Positions 42,050 to 50,510 of a DNA stretch of 64,000 nucleotides are shown here, piece after piece (within the stretch, counting starts at the first letter, position 1; each line of letters begins with the position of its first letter). The stretch spans positions 1 through 64,000 of the forward strand of contig NZ_BAABAQ010000007.1 in assembly GCF_039537505.1 (NCBI RefSeq), read 5' to 3'. The notes under the pieces were generated by a model. It had not been told where the DNA came from, ran no database searches, and worked only from the letters and a program-made list of their open reading frames with translations. Both the position numbers and the translations under genes were made by a program. This DNA is from Streptosporangium oxazolinicum (GTDB lineage: Bacteria; Actinomycetota; Actinomycetes; Streptosporangiales; Streptosporangiaceae).

Positions 42050-42062
42050 AAAGGCAACACCC

Positions 42063-43610
42063 ATGCACTCTCAGCAGGTCACCGCCGAGCCGCCGTCGAA
42101 CGACAGCGTCGAGCGCGACTCCACGGCAGACGACGTCCCCGGAGTTCTCCGGTCACCGGCCTCCGGCGCCGATCGCGCGCCCCTCGTCTTCGATGTGATC
42201 ATTGCCGGGTGCGGGCCGACCGGTGCGACGCTGGCCGCCGAGCTGCGGCTGCACGATGCGCGGGTGCTCGTTCTGGAGAAGGAAACCGAGCCCGCGTCGT
42301 TCACCCGCATCGTCGGTCTGCATATTCGCAGTCTTGAGCTGATGGCGATGCGCGGGCTGCTGGATCGCGTTCTCCAGCACGGAAGACGACGTCCGGCCGG
42401 CGGTTTCTTCGCCGCCATCGGTAAACCCGTGCCCAAGGGCCTGGATTCCGCGTACGCCTATCTGCTGGGTATTCCACAGCCGGTCATCGAGCATCTGCTC
42501 GAAGAACACGCGATCGAACTGGGGGCGCGGGTCCGGCGCGGTCGCGCGGTCGCCGGTTTCGAGCAGGACGACGAGGGGGTGACCGTCGAGCTGGCCGACG
42601 GGGAACGGCTGCGTTCGCGCTATCTCGTCGGCTGTGACGGCGGGCGCAGTACGGTGCGCAAACTGCTCGGTGTCGGCTTCCCCGGCGAGCCCTCACGGGC
42701 CGAGACGCTGATGGGCGAGATGGAAGTGGGCGTGCCGCGGGAGGAGGTCGCCGCCAAGGTGACCGAAATCCGCGAGACCCATCAGAGATTCTGGCTCCGG
42801 CCCTTCGGTGAAGGGGTCTACAGCGTCGTGGTCCCCGCCGCGGGAGTCGGCGACCGCGCGGAACCGCCCACCCTCGAGGATTTCAAACAACAGTTGCGCA
42901 CCATCGCCGGAACCGATTTCGGCGTGCACTCCCCGCGCTGGTTGTCCCGATTCGGGGATGCCACCCGGCTGGCCGAACGGTATCGGGTCGGGCGGGTGCT
43001 GCTGGCCGGTGACGCGGCACACATCCATCCACCCATCGGCGGACAGGGCCTCAACCTGGGCGTTCAGGACGCGTTCAACCTCGGCTGGAAACTGGCCGCG
43101 CAGATCCGCGGCTGGGCCCCGGAAACACTGCTGGACACCTACCAGGCCGAACGTCATCCGGTCGCCGAGGACGTGCTGGACAACACCCGCGCCCAGACGG
43201 AGCTGCTGTCCACCGAACCGGGCCCGCAGGCCGTGCGCAGGCTGCTCACCGAACTGATGGACTTCGACGAGGTGAACCGCCATCTGATCGAGAAGATCAC
43301 CGCGATCGGCATCCGCTACGACTTCGGCGAGGGCCCCGACCTGCTCGGCCGCCGCCTGCCCGACATCGAGGTGAAACAGGGCCACCTCTACGGTCTGCTG
43401 CATCGCGGCCGCGGCCTGCTGCTGGACCGCACCGAACGCCTGGCCGTCGGCGGCTGGTCGGACCGGGTCGACCACCTCGCGGACCCCACCGCGGCACTGG
43501 ATGTTCCGTGCGTCCTGCTACGCCCCGACGGCCACGTCGCCTGGATCGGCGACGATCAGCAGGACCTGGACGACCACCTCTCCCGCTGGTTCGGCACGCC
43601 CGCTAACTGA
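42063..43610 (+). CDS. rox: Rifampin monooxygenase (Rox-type flavoprotein)
   Basis: A 515-residue FAD-dependent class A monooxygenase that, from memory, is very close to Rox enzymes that hydroxylate and linearise rifamycins. Visible: FAD motif VIIAGCGPTGATLAAELR, YLVGCDGGRSTVRKLLGVGF, GVHSPRWLSRFGDATRLAERY, GDAAHIHPPIGGQGLNLGVQ and a C-terminal thioredoxin-like end LLRPDGHVAWIGDDQQDL. The first 40 residues before the FAD motif are an unusual polar extension; most Rox proteins start right at this motif. A 19-residue leader ORF and hairpin precede it. It probably confers rifamycin resistance. Confidence 0.88.
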   Translation: MHSQQVTAEPPSNDSVERDSTADDVPGVLRSPASGADRAPLVFDVIIAGCGPTGATLAAELRLHDARVLVLEKETEPASFTRIVGLHIRSLELMAMRGLLDRVLQHGRRRPAGGFFAAIGKPVPKGLDSAYAYLLGIPQPVIEHLLEEHAIELGARVRRGRAVAGFEQDDEGVTVELADGERLRSRYLVGCDGGRSTVRKLLGVGFPGEPSRAETLMGEMEVGVPREEVAAKVTEIRETHQRFWLRPFGEGVYSVVVPAAGVGDRAEPPTLEDFKQQLRTIAGTDFGVHSPRWLSRFGDATRLAERYRVGRVLLAGDAAHIHPPIGGQGLNLGVQDAFNLGWKLAAQIRGWAPETLLDTYQAERHPVAEDVLDNTRAQTELLSTEPGPQAVRRLLTELMDFDEVNRHLIEKITAIGIRYDFGEGPDLLGRRLPDIEVKQGHLYGLLHRGRGLLLDRTERLAVGGWSDRVDHLADPTAALDVPCVLLRPDGHVAWIGDDQQDLDDHLSRWFGTPAN

Positions 43611-44008
43611 TTTCGCCTGAGCAACCGAAACGGCCCGGAACGGCCTGGCGACTGACCATCGGAAGGTTGGAGGCGACATCAGCCGTGGTGACCACGAAGC
43701 TGGAGGGAGCGGACGGCCCCTTCCTGCCCAAGGCTCCAAACCGTTCCGGAACCCGGCTTGTCGTCAACGAAGCTGTTACCACGTACACGCGAGCGGTGAA
43801 CCGCGCCGACTTCGCCGTGAGTGGACGGACTACTTGGGGCCGGTCGCATCGGGGTGTCGTCGCTGACACTCGCGACGGCATCCGCCCCCGCGGTCGGGAG
43901 GACCCGCATTCTGAAAAAAGATTCCGGCCGGCATGTAGAGGAACGGTGGACGGCTCCGACTTCTCGGTGAAGGCGCCAGACGGGCGCCGAAACGCAGGAG
44001 GCAGTGAG
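43611..44008. other. Gene-free stretch with short repeats
   Basis: No gene. A roughly 30-base block at about 43792-43821 (ending GCCGACTTCGCCGTGA) recurs with about 80 percent identity near 43945-43974 (TCCGACTTCTCGGTGA). TCGTCAACGAAGCTGTTACC at 43761-43780 recurs with two changes at 45279-45298. These look like pieces of a dispersed repeat. Confidence 0.45.
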
Positions 44009-44605
44009 ATGAGCAAGGTCACGTGTGACATAGCGATGTCCCTCGACGGCTTCGTGGCGGGACCGAACCAGAGCCTGGAGCACCCGCTCGGTGAGGGCGC
44101 GGAGGAGTGTCTGCACCGATGGATGTTCGAGGAGCCCGAGCGGCACACCGCGGTGATCGAGGCTATTACCGCGGCCGGGGCCTTCATCATGGGCCGCAAC
44201 ATGTTCGGCCCCGGCCGCGGCGCCTGGGACCTCGGCTGGAGCGGCTGGTGGGGCGAGGAGCCGCCGTACCACGCGCCGGTCTTCGTCCTCACCCATCACC
44301 CGCGTGAGCCGTTGACGATGAAGGGTGGCACGACGTTCTTCTTCGTCACCGACGGGATCGAGGCGGCGATGGCCCAGGCGCGCGAGGTCGCCGGCGACCG
44401 CGACGTCGCCGTCGCCGGTGGCGCCGAGACGGTGAACCAGTATCTGGCGGCGGGGCTCATTGACGAACTCCGCCTGCACGTCGCGCCGGTGATTCTCGGC
44501 AGAGGCGAGCGGCTGCTCGCCAACATCGGGAACATCACTCTCGAACCCATCGGTGACCCCGCGGGCACCAGTCTCGTCACTCACCTGGCGTACCGGGTGA
44601 CCTGA
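44009..44605 (+). CDS. Dihydrofolate-reductase-family (RibD C-terminal-like) protein
   Basis: A 198-residue reductase of the DHFR/RibD-C superfamily: VTCDIAMSLDGFVAGPNQS at the N-terminus, AFIMGRNMFGPGRGAWDLGW, PVFVLTHHPREPLTM, DVAVAGGAETVNQYLAAGLID and LRLHVAPVILGRGERLL. These are standard NADPH-binding and core segments. CAGGAGG precedes the ATG. Members are seldom true dihydrofolate reductases; activity unknown. Confidence 0.9.
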   Translation: MSKVTCDIAMSLDGFVAGPNQSLEHPLGEGAEECLHRWMFEEPERHTAVIEAITAAGAFIMGRNMFGPGRGAWDLGWSGWWGEEPPYHAPVFVLTHHPREPLTMKGGTTFFFVTDGIEAAMAQAREVAGDRDVAVAGGAETVNQYLAAGLIDELRLHVAPVILGRGERLLANIGNITLEPIGDPAGTSLVTHLAYRVT

Positions 44606-44787
44606 TAGAAGGGCAACGGACGGGTCGGAGCCCATCGACTGCGGGCGCCTACGCGTCGCCACGTGCCGATACGTTGTGGCGCTGGTACACCTTCCTTAGA
44701 TGTCTCGGAGCCAACGGGCCGGGAACACGGTGCGCCGGGCGCGATCGACCCGGCCGGGAACGGTGGCCAAGCCACTGTGGCCGGTCA

Positions 44788-44824
44788 CGATATATCTTGA
44801 CTCGGGATGCAACGCGACATATCG
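44788..44824. promoter_or_regulatory. Inverted repeat ACGATATATC / GACATATCGT
   Basis: CGATATATC (44788-44796) and GACATATCG (44816-44824) form an inverted repeat with one mismatch. The half-sites match those of the perfect repeat at 40207-40240. It lies about 45 bases upstream of the membrane protein start at 44867, a normal operator position. Confidence 0.5.
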
Positions 44825-44866
44825 TCTCTCTTCGGCGATGTGTCTCAGCTCTTGGAGGACGATCCC

Positions 44867-45268
44867 ATGAACGAACCGGTGCCTGTCCTGGTTGTCGTCT
44901 TCGTCGCCGTCCTCGTCCTGCTGTCGGTCCTGCAACTGGCGCTCGTGTGCGGCGCGCCATGGGGGAGCCTTGCGTGGGGCGGGCGGCACCGGGTCCTCCC
45001 GGGACCACTGCGGGTCGGCAGCGGTATCGCGGTGGTGCTCTATGTCGCGTTCGCGGTCGTGGTCCTGGACCGCGCCGGCTGGATCGACGTCGTGGCGGAG
45101 CCCGTCGCGGGCGTCGGCACCTGGGCGGTGTTCGGGTTCGCCGCGCTCAGCGTCATCCCCAACGCGATGTCCCGAAGCAAGCCGGAGCGGTACGTCGGAA
45201 CATCCGCCGCGTTGATGCTCGCGGTGACCAGTCTCGTCGTCGCGCTCAGCGGGGCGTCGACGACGTGA
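44867..45268 (+). CDS. Small integral membrane protein
   Basis: A 133-residue protein with four predicted helices: VLVVVFVAVLVLLSVLQLAL, GIAVVLYVAFAVVVLD, VGTWAVFGFAALSVIP and a C-terminal AALMLAVTSLVVALSG. The loop WGSLAWGGRHRVLPGPLRVGS is typical of an uncharacterised actinobacterial family. The ATG at 44867 follows TTGGAGGA; an upstream ATG at 44807 overlaps the operator. The stop codon lies in the loop of an 11-bp perfect hairpin. Confidence 0.7.
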   Translation: MNEPVPVLVVVFVAVLVLLSVLQLALVCGAPWGSLAWGGRHRVLPGPLRVGSGIAVVLYVAFAVVVLDRAGWIDVVAEPVAGVGTWAVFGFAALSVIPNAMSRSKPERYVGTSAALMLAVTSLVVALSGASTT

Positions 45269-45287
45269 CGACGTGACGTCGTCGACG
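45255..45287 (+). terminator. Hairpin over the stop codon of the membrane protein gene
   Basis: CGTCGACGACG (45255-45265) pairs perfectly with CGTCGTCGACG (45277-45287) around an 11-base loop that contains the TGA. It overlaps the start of the dispersed repeat at 45279-45298. Confidence 0.5.
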
Positions 45288-45360
45288 AAGCTGTCACCGG
45301 GCACGTGCGATCGTGCTGGAGCGGCCGGGCGTCAATCGCGAGGGCCCGGAACTCCTGTGG

Positions 45361-46659
45361 CTACGGCGAGGGGCAGGGGCTGGACATCGTGTAGGAACGC
45401 AGCTCGGGAACTCGCCATGCGATCGCGGCGACGGCCACGGTGGTCAGTAGACCACCGATGCAAATCACTGTTCGGGGCCCGAGGAACGACGCGGCGGTCC
45501 CGTGCAGCACGTTCGCGAGCTGCGGTCCACCGATGAGGACAACGGTGAGTGTTCCCTGGATCCGGCCGCGCATGGCGTCGTCGGTAAGGGCCTGGGAGAT
45601 GGCGTTGCGGAAGGTGCTGAGCACGAAGTTCACGGCTCCGCCGAGGACGAGTGCTGTCAGCGCGATCCACAGCTGTGCCGCCACGCCGAGTACGACCACG
45701 GTGATGCCCCACGCGGCGGCGGCCGCCGCCATGAGAGCGCCATGGCGGCGGGCGCGGGTGAAGGTGCCCGATAGGAGACCGACCGCGAATACCCCGGCTG
45801 GGTAGGCGGCGTAGAGCAGTCCCAGTGTCGGACCGCCGCCGGCCGGGCCGCCGTAGGTGTGCTGGGCCAGTTCGGGGAAAAGTGCGACCGGCATGCCGAA
45901 GACCATCGCCGAGAGGTCGACCGCCAGCACCGCCACGAGCAGTCGGCTGGCGGCCAGGTACCGGAACCCGGCGAGGATCTGAGCGAGGGCCGGATGATCC
46001 CCGCGGTGCGGTTCGGCCGGAACGTTCGATGCTCGGGCCGGCTCCAAGCGGGGCAACGTGGCGACGGCCCACACGACGGCCAGCAGCGCGAGCGCGTCGA
46101 ACAGGTACAGGGTGCCGAGCCCGACGAGCGGGATCAGAAGGCCGGCGAGCACGGGGCCCGCGATCGACCCGGCGTAGCGGGCCAGCGAGCTGAGGCTGTT
46201 GGCCGCCGGGAGCAGTTCGACCGGGACGAGGCGGGGCACCACGGCACCCATCGTCGTCATGATCGATCCGAAGGTCAGTCCCTGGCAGGCCACCAGCACC
46301 ATCAGGATCGGGACGGATCGGGCGTCCAGTACAGACTGAGCCCACAAGGCCGCGTAGGTCGAGGTCAGGCCGCAGTGCGCGGCCAGAAGTATCGTTCGCC
46401 GGTCTCTGACGTCGGCGAGAGCACCTGTCCACAGAGCCGCCACCACCAGCGCGACGAACGACACGACGGCCGAGGCACCCACGGCCGCCGATGACCCGGT
46501 CATGGTGAACAACTGCGTCGGGATCGCGACCAGGCTGAACGACCCGCCCACCGCGCACACCACCGACGCCACCCACAACCGCCGGAACGCGTCGACCCCC
46601 AGCGGCCGACGATCGACGATGACGCCGCGCCCCGCCTTGAGTTTGGGGGCGCGCGTCAT
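45361..46659 (-). CDS. MFS exporter (EntS-like), coupled to the MerR-PP2C gene
   Basis: A 432-residue, 12-helix MFS protein: FRRLWVASVVCAVGGSFSLV, GALADVRDRRTILLAAH (A-motif), PAANSLSSLARYAGSIAGPVL and RNAISQALTDDAMRGRIQGT. It belongs to the EntS/macrolide-efflux-like branch. The ATG overlaps the TGA of the regulator gene (ATGA), so it is co-translated with the MerR-PP2C fusion. The regulator thus probably controls this exporter in response to its substrate. Confidence 0.88.
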   Translation of the reverse strand: MTRAPKLKAGRGVIVDRRPLGVDAFRRLWVASVVCAVGGSFSLVAIPTQLFTMTGSSAAVGASAVVSFVALVVAALWTGALADVRDRRTILLAAHCGLTSTYAALWAQSVLDARSVPILMVLVACQGLTFGSIMTTMGAVVPRLVPVELLPAANSLSSLARYAGSIAGPVLAGLLIPLVGLGTLYLFDALALLAVVWAVATLPRLEPARASNVPAEPHRGDHPALAQILAGFRYLAASRLLVAVLAVDLSAMVFGMPVALFPELAQHTYGGPAGGGPTLGLLYAAYPAGVFAVGLLSGTFTRARRHGALMAAAAAAWGITVVVLGVAAQLWIALTALVLGGAVNFVLSTFRNAISQALTDDAMRGRIQGTLTVVLIGGPQLANVLHGTAASFLGPRTVICIGGLLTTVAVAAIAWRVPELRSYTMSSPCPSP

Positions 46660-47771
46660 CGGCTGGGAACGTTCCGGACGGCATCTGCGCCGTCCAGCGG
46701 TACGACGTCGGCGACGACACAGGCGATGTTGTCGGGAGCACCTGCGGCGTACGCTTGCGCGATCAATTCGTCGAGTACCCGCTGCGGGCCGTCCTCCTCG
46801 GTCAGCGCCTTCCGCAGGGACGCGGCCGGGACGACGGCCGACAACCCGTCGGAGCACAAGAGGTAGCGGTCACCGGCGGCGGCCTGGTGAAGTGACAGGT
46901 CCGGATGCGTCCCGCCTGTGCCGGTCAGTGCTCGCACCAGCAGCGAGCGCTGCGGGTGTGAGGCCGCTTCATCGGGGGTCAGTCGTCCTTCGTCGATCAG
47001 GGACTGGACGAAGGTGTGGTCATGGGTGATCTGGGAGAGCTCACCGTCTCGCAGGCGGTAGGCGCGAGTGTCGCCGATGTGCACCAGCGCCAGCTGGGAG
47101 CCGGACCACAGCAGCGCGGTCAGGGTGGTGACGGCCTCGCCATCCGATGATGCTGCGGCGATCGTCCCGATCTCCGCGTCGGCATCGTCGACCGCGTCGG
47201 CCAGCGCGCCGAGGAGGTCTTCGGCTGGCATGGCAAGGGCCTCCAGCGGTTTGAGCGCCTCGATGGCGGTCGCGCTCGCGAGGTCTCCGGCCCCGCCACG
47301 GACGCCGTCGGCCACCGCGAGCAGGCGGGGGCCCGCATAGGCGGCGTCCTCGTTGCTCGTCCGCACCAGTCCCGACTCCGAGCGGGCGACGTAACGGATC
47401 CCGAGCATGGTCGCGGAATCGTCCACAGAGCTGCCTCTTCCCGTCAGGTAGTCGACGAGGAAGGTCGCCAACCGGCCGCGAGCGGCGGTCTCGGCCAGGA
47501 ACTGCTCCCAGTAGCCGGCGATCTCCTCGGCCGCCGTCTCCGCGGGGAGATCACACACGCGCCGGATACGGGTCAAGGGCATGCCCAGACGCCGTAGCCA
47601 GGCGATCAACCGGGCGCGCTCCAACTGCTCCGGATCGTAGAACCGGTATCCCGAATCGCCGTCCACGGCGGCCGGCGGCAGGAGCCCGAGTTCGTCGTAG
47701 AGCCGCAGGGCCTTCGGCGACAGCCGAGTTGCCCGAGCGAACGCTCCGATCGTCAGCAGCTCCCGCACCAC
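46656..47771 (-). CDS. MerR regulator fused to a PP2C-type protein phosphatase
   Basis: A 371-residue fusion. Residues 1-75: MerR winged helix (LTIGAFARATRLSPKALRLY, SGYRFYDPEQLERARLIAWL). A dimerisation helix and linker follow to about 125. The rest is a PP2C/Stp1 phosphatase with motifs SNEDAAYAGPRLLAVADGV, LVHIGDTRAYRLRDGEL, QITHDHTFVQSLIDEG, YLLCSDGLSAVV and GAPDNIACVV, so the metal-binding Asp residues are kept. Start is one of two adjacent GTG codons after GAGGAGGA. A MerR-type promoter lies upstream and the MFS exporter downstream. Confidence 0.9.
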   Translation of the reverse strand: MVRELLTIGAFARATRLSPKALRLYDELGLLPPAAVDGDSGYRFYDPEQLERARLIAWLRRLGMPLTRIRRVCDLPAETAAEEIAGYWEQFLAETAARGRLATFLVDYLTGRGSSVDDSATMLGIRYVARSESGLVRTSNEDAAYAGPRLLAVADGVRGGAGDLASATAIEALKPLEALAMPAEDLLGALADAVDDADAEIGTIAAASSDGEAVTTLTALLWSGSQLALVHIGDTRAYRLRDGELSQITHDHTFVQSLIDEGRLTPDEAASHPQRSLLVRALTGTGGTHPDLSLHQAAAGDRYLLCSDGLSAVVPAASLRKALTEEDGPQRVLDELIAQAYAAGAPDNIACVVADVVPLDGADAVRNVPSR

Positions 47772-47807
47772 TCCTCCTCGTCCCGGCCACGACGACCGGT
47801 GTCACCG

Positions 47808-47838
47808 ATGCTGGGGCTTCACCCAAGGGGAAGGTCAA
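47808..47838 (-). promoter_or_regulatory. MerR-type promoter/operator with 19-bp spacer
   Basis: On the minus strand, TTGACC (47838-47833) and CAGCAT (47813-47808) are separated by 19 bases, the over-long spacing that MerR proteins correct. The spacer holds the near-perfect dyad CTTCCCCTTGGGTGAAG (47833-47817). It lies about 40 bases before the MerR-PP2C start, so autoregulation is expected. Confidence 0.75.
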
Positions 47839-47966
47839 CACCTCACCACCCTTCCACGCGCCTTCGCGGCACGGTCTACGGGCACCTGTACCGAAGCCAG
47901 CGTCGGTGTTCGGCCGATGCGCGCCCGGCTCAGGGGCCCGGCGCGCGCGAACTGCGTGAGGCGATC

Positions 47967-48360
47967 ATGGCGACCCAGGCCATGACGCCCCGGACATCGG
48001 CACGCCCGCGCCGGACGGCCCGGCGGCGCCTGCCGTGGCGGGCCGGCGCCATCGGGCTGGGCGCGGCGGCGGCGGCGATGTTCTTCCTCGGCCAGGTCAC
48101 CCCCACCGCGACGCTCTCTCCCACGGCCACACCCGGCGGCACCGCACTGTCAGGCGTCTCGATCCTGCTGGCCGCCGCCGCCAAGGCCGAAGCCGCCCCC
48201 GAAGGGGCCTACCCAACCCTGAGGCGCTGAAGAAGAGGGCCGCTGAGGCGATCCGCAGGGATCGGGACTTCGCCGGTTCGGTGGAGGACGGCCTGCCGAG
48301 CACCCTGGCCACCCTTCTGTACGGACTGCCCGCCTCCCCGCATGAGCATGACCGCCGACC
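47967..48360 (+). pseudogene. Decayed gene for a membrane-anchored protein (CU044_5270-like)
   Basis: From ATG 47967 the frame gives an Arg-rich segment and one helix (WRAGAIGLGAAAAAMFFLGQ), then GVSILLAAAAKAEAAP, and stops at 48230. The likely continuation appears in another frame from about 48231: LKKRAAEAIRRDRDFAGSVE, then DGLPSTLATLLYGLPASPHE. The order matches actinobacterial CU044_5270-type proteins, in which a membrane helix is followed by a repetitive Ala segment and an extracellular part. A frameshift and loss of the end suggest a pseudogene. Confidence 0.45.
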
Positions 48361-48459
48361 ACGCCGTCGAATACAGTGTTTTTGCTCCATTGCTCCACTG
48401 AACTGCTGGCTGGCGCGCGCTCCCGCCGTGGCGACGTGCGCCCTCGCGGACGGAGAAGG

Positions 48460-49383
48460 ATGAGCACCTCTGTGGACACCCGGCGGCGTTGGCGCGCCCG
48501 ATTTGCGGTTCTGGCCACCCTGACGGCGACCCTGCTGACCGGAACGCTGCCGGCCGCCGCCGCCGAGCCTCCGTTCGATCCTGACATCGGCCGCAGGCCG
48601 TACCAGCCCGGTCCCATGCTGGTGAACCCGGGCGCGGGGGGGAACACCGCCAACTCCTACGGCTTCAACCTGGTCAGGGTAGGGGGCCTGAACAACCCGG
48701 CCTACTACGAGCTGCAGGAGAGCTACACCGTGCGGCTCTACTTCAACTATCGCGGCTCCACCGACTCCGCGACGCGCGACAAGGAGCGGCACTGGATCCA
48801 GGGGCTCGACGACGTCATGTCCACGATGGTGCTGGAGACCAACAAGTGGGTCGGCGGACGGCTGGAGTACGACAGCTACGACGGCGAGACCTGGCCCGGC
48901 AGCCATGGGGACCGGGAGATCGCCATCGTGTTCGCCAACATCCCCGCCACGGGTATCGCCTCGCCGTCCTCCCACCTGGACGACCGGGGGGCGGTCTACG
49001 ACGGCGGGCTGATCCGCCTCATCGCCTCCGACGTCTGGACCGAACTGGTCGACGGCAGCGAGGACGGCGACCGCTGGTCCCGGTACGCGATGGCGATCCC
49101 GGTCATGCACGAGATCGGCCACACGCTCGGCCTGGCCCACTACAACACGCCGTTCCGCGGCGACAACACGCTGATGTCATCCGTACGCGTCGCTGACGAC
49201 GTCTCCAGCTGGAACGACGTATGGACCCCCGGCGACAAGGCCGGTCTGATGAACATGGCCGGCTGGCGCACCCGGGCGACCCAGTGCGCGAACACCGGCT
49301 CATGCCAGCAGATCTGGGCGAAGAACGACCCCCTCGCCTGGCCACCCCAGCCACCGGACCACACCTACGACCGCATTCCCTGA
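48460..49383 (+). CDS. Secreted zinc metalloprotease-like protein
   Basis: A 307-residue exported protein. The signal peptide is FAVLATLTATLLTGTLPAAAA. The zinc motif HEIGHTLGLAHY (HExxHxxxxxH) is intact, followed by a possible Met-turn at LMSSVRVAD. Mature N-terminus is FDPDIGRRPYQPGPMLVNPG. Two late cysteines (TQCANTGSCQQIW) may form a disulfide. This is the metzincin-type pattern. The ATG at 48460 sits right after GGAGAAGG. No partner gene; the upstream relic is unrelated. Confidence 0.85.
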   Translation: MSTSVDTRRRWRARFAVLATLTATLLTGTLPAAAAEPPFDPDIGRRPYQPGPMLVNPGAGGNTANSYGFNLVRVGGLNNPAYYELQESYTVRLYFNYRGSTDSATRDKERHWIQGLDDVMSTMVLETNKWVGGRLEYDSYDGETWPGSHGDREIAIVFANIPATGIASPSSHLDDRGAVYDGGLIRLIASDVWTELVDGSEDGDRWSRYAMAIPVMHEIGHTLGLAHYNTPFRGDNTLMSSVRVADDVSSWNDVWTPGDKAGLMNMAGWRTRATQCANTGSCQQIWAKNDPLAWPPQPPDHTYDRIP

Positions 49384-49873
49384 AGCGCGCCGCGCCGGGC
49401 GTTCCCCCACCCGCCCGACGTCACACGCGTGACCGGGTCCCGCCGGGGCGTCGGGGGTTTGGGCTTCCTGCTTGGGGTCCCAGTAGCAACGGATATTGCT
49501 TCGCCAGTGTCGATGTGGAGCACCCCGGCGAGGTCGGCGGCGTCTTCGGCCCAGCCCGCCGTGCCCACTCACCGGCACACCAGCCATGCGATGCCGCCAC
49601 ATCCGACAGGTCAGGGATATATCCGTTGGATTTTCGGCGATTACTACCGGGACCCCAGTGCGAGGAGGCCGGGACGACCTTCTCCACAGGCCGGCTCCGG
49701 GCCCACCCTCGGCGGCCCCGCGCGGGGACAGGTCCGGCCGGATTTTGGCGACAGAGGGCGGAGTCCGGCGTCGATTGTCCTGGGGCGGGTGAGGAAGGGG
49801 GCGGGAGGGAGTCCAGGCCGCGGGCCCACAGCTCGTACGCGGAGGGCTCCTGGGCCCAGGGCGTCGGTGCGGC
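49384..49873. other. Gene-free stretch
   Basis: About 490 bases with no frame that looks like a protein. A minus-strand frame near 49430-49560 contains a plausible segment (WAEDAADLAGVLHIDTGEAI) and may be a remnant, but it has no family match or start I can support. Confidence 0.4.
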
Positions 49874-50500
49874 TCAGTCCGGGGGCGGCCATAGGGTGGC
49901 CGTCGGCTCGAAGAGGCGGTCCAGGTGGTAGTCGATGATCGCAGTGGCGGCTTCGTGGCTGCGTTGCCGGCCCAGGACGCTGGCGGTCAGGCCGTTGGCG
50001 AGGGCCAGAAGTGTGGCGACCTCGGTGCGCGGGTCGCGCTCGGAGGCGAGGTCTCCGGCCTGCTGCGCGGTGGTAAGCCTGGTGGTGAGGAAGTCTTCCA
50101 GCGCGTCGGGTCGGATGAGCGCGGTCGCGGCGAGGGCCGGATCGGTGAGGGCGGCGGTGTAGTAGGCGGTCCAGGCGAGTGAGTCCAGTCGGCTCTGCTC
50201 GTCGGTGGGCAGGATCGCACCGAGGACGGCTTCGAGGACACTTCGTGCGGACAGCTCGCCCGTGGTGGCGGCGGCCCGCTGCCTGACCCGGCGGTCCAGG
50301 CGGGCGGTCAGCTCGGTGAGGCCGGAGTCGAGCAGGGCTTGCTTGTCGGTGAAGTAGTACTGGACGACGCGCAGCGAGACCCCGGCCTCGGCGGCGATCT
50401 CACGCATCGACACCGCCCGCAGGCCGCGGGTGCCGGCGATGCGCAGCAGCGCCTCGGTCAGCTGGCGTCGCCGCTGGTCATGGTCCACCTGTTTGGGCAT
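49874..50500 (-). CDS. TetR-family regulator
   Basis: A 208-residue TetR protein: QLTEALLRIAGTRGLRAVSM, REIAAEAGVSLRVVQYYF and TDKQALLDSGLTE form the DNA-binding domain. The C-terminal domain resembles the BetI-like group (EVATLLALANGLTASVLGRQ). The ATG at 50500 follows GGGAAA. It is the second gene of a unit behind the alpha/beta hydrolase, 10 bases downstream, and a 36-bp perfect palindrome precedes that unit. Confidence 0.88.
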   Translation of the reverse strand: MPKQVDHDQRRRQLTEALLRIAGTRGLRAVSMREIAAEAGVSLRVVQYYFTDKQALLDSGLTELTARLDRRVRQRAAATTGELSARSVLEAVLGAILPTDEQSRLDSLAWTAYYTAALTDPALAATALIRPDALEDFLTTRLTTAQQAGDLASERDPRTEVATLLALANGLTASVLGRQRSHEAATAIIDYHLDRLFEPTATLWPPPD

Positions 50501-50510
50501 GCCGATTTCC

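Noticed and set aside
42153..43475. Minus-strand reading frames opposite rox
   Set aside because: No domains; the plus-strand flavoprotein is unambiguous.
49365..49568. Small minus-strand gene after the metalloprotease
   Set aside because: Partly protein-like, but no start site, no family and it overlaps the metalloprotease 3' end.
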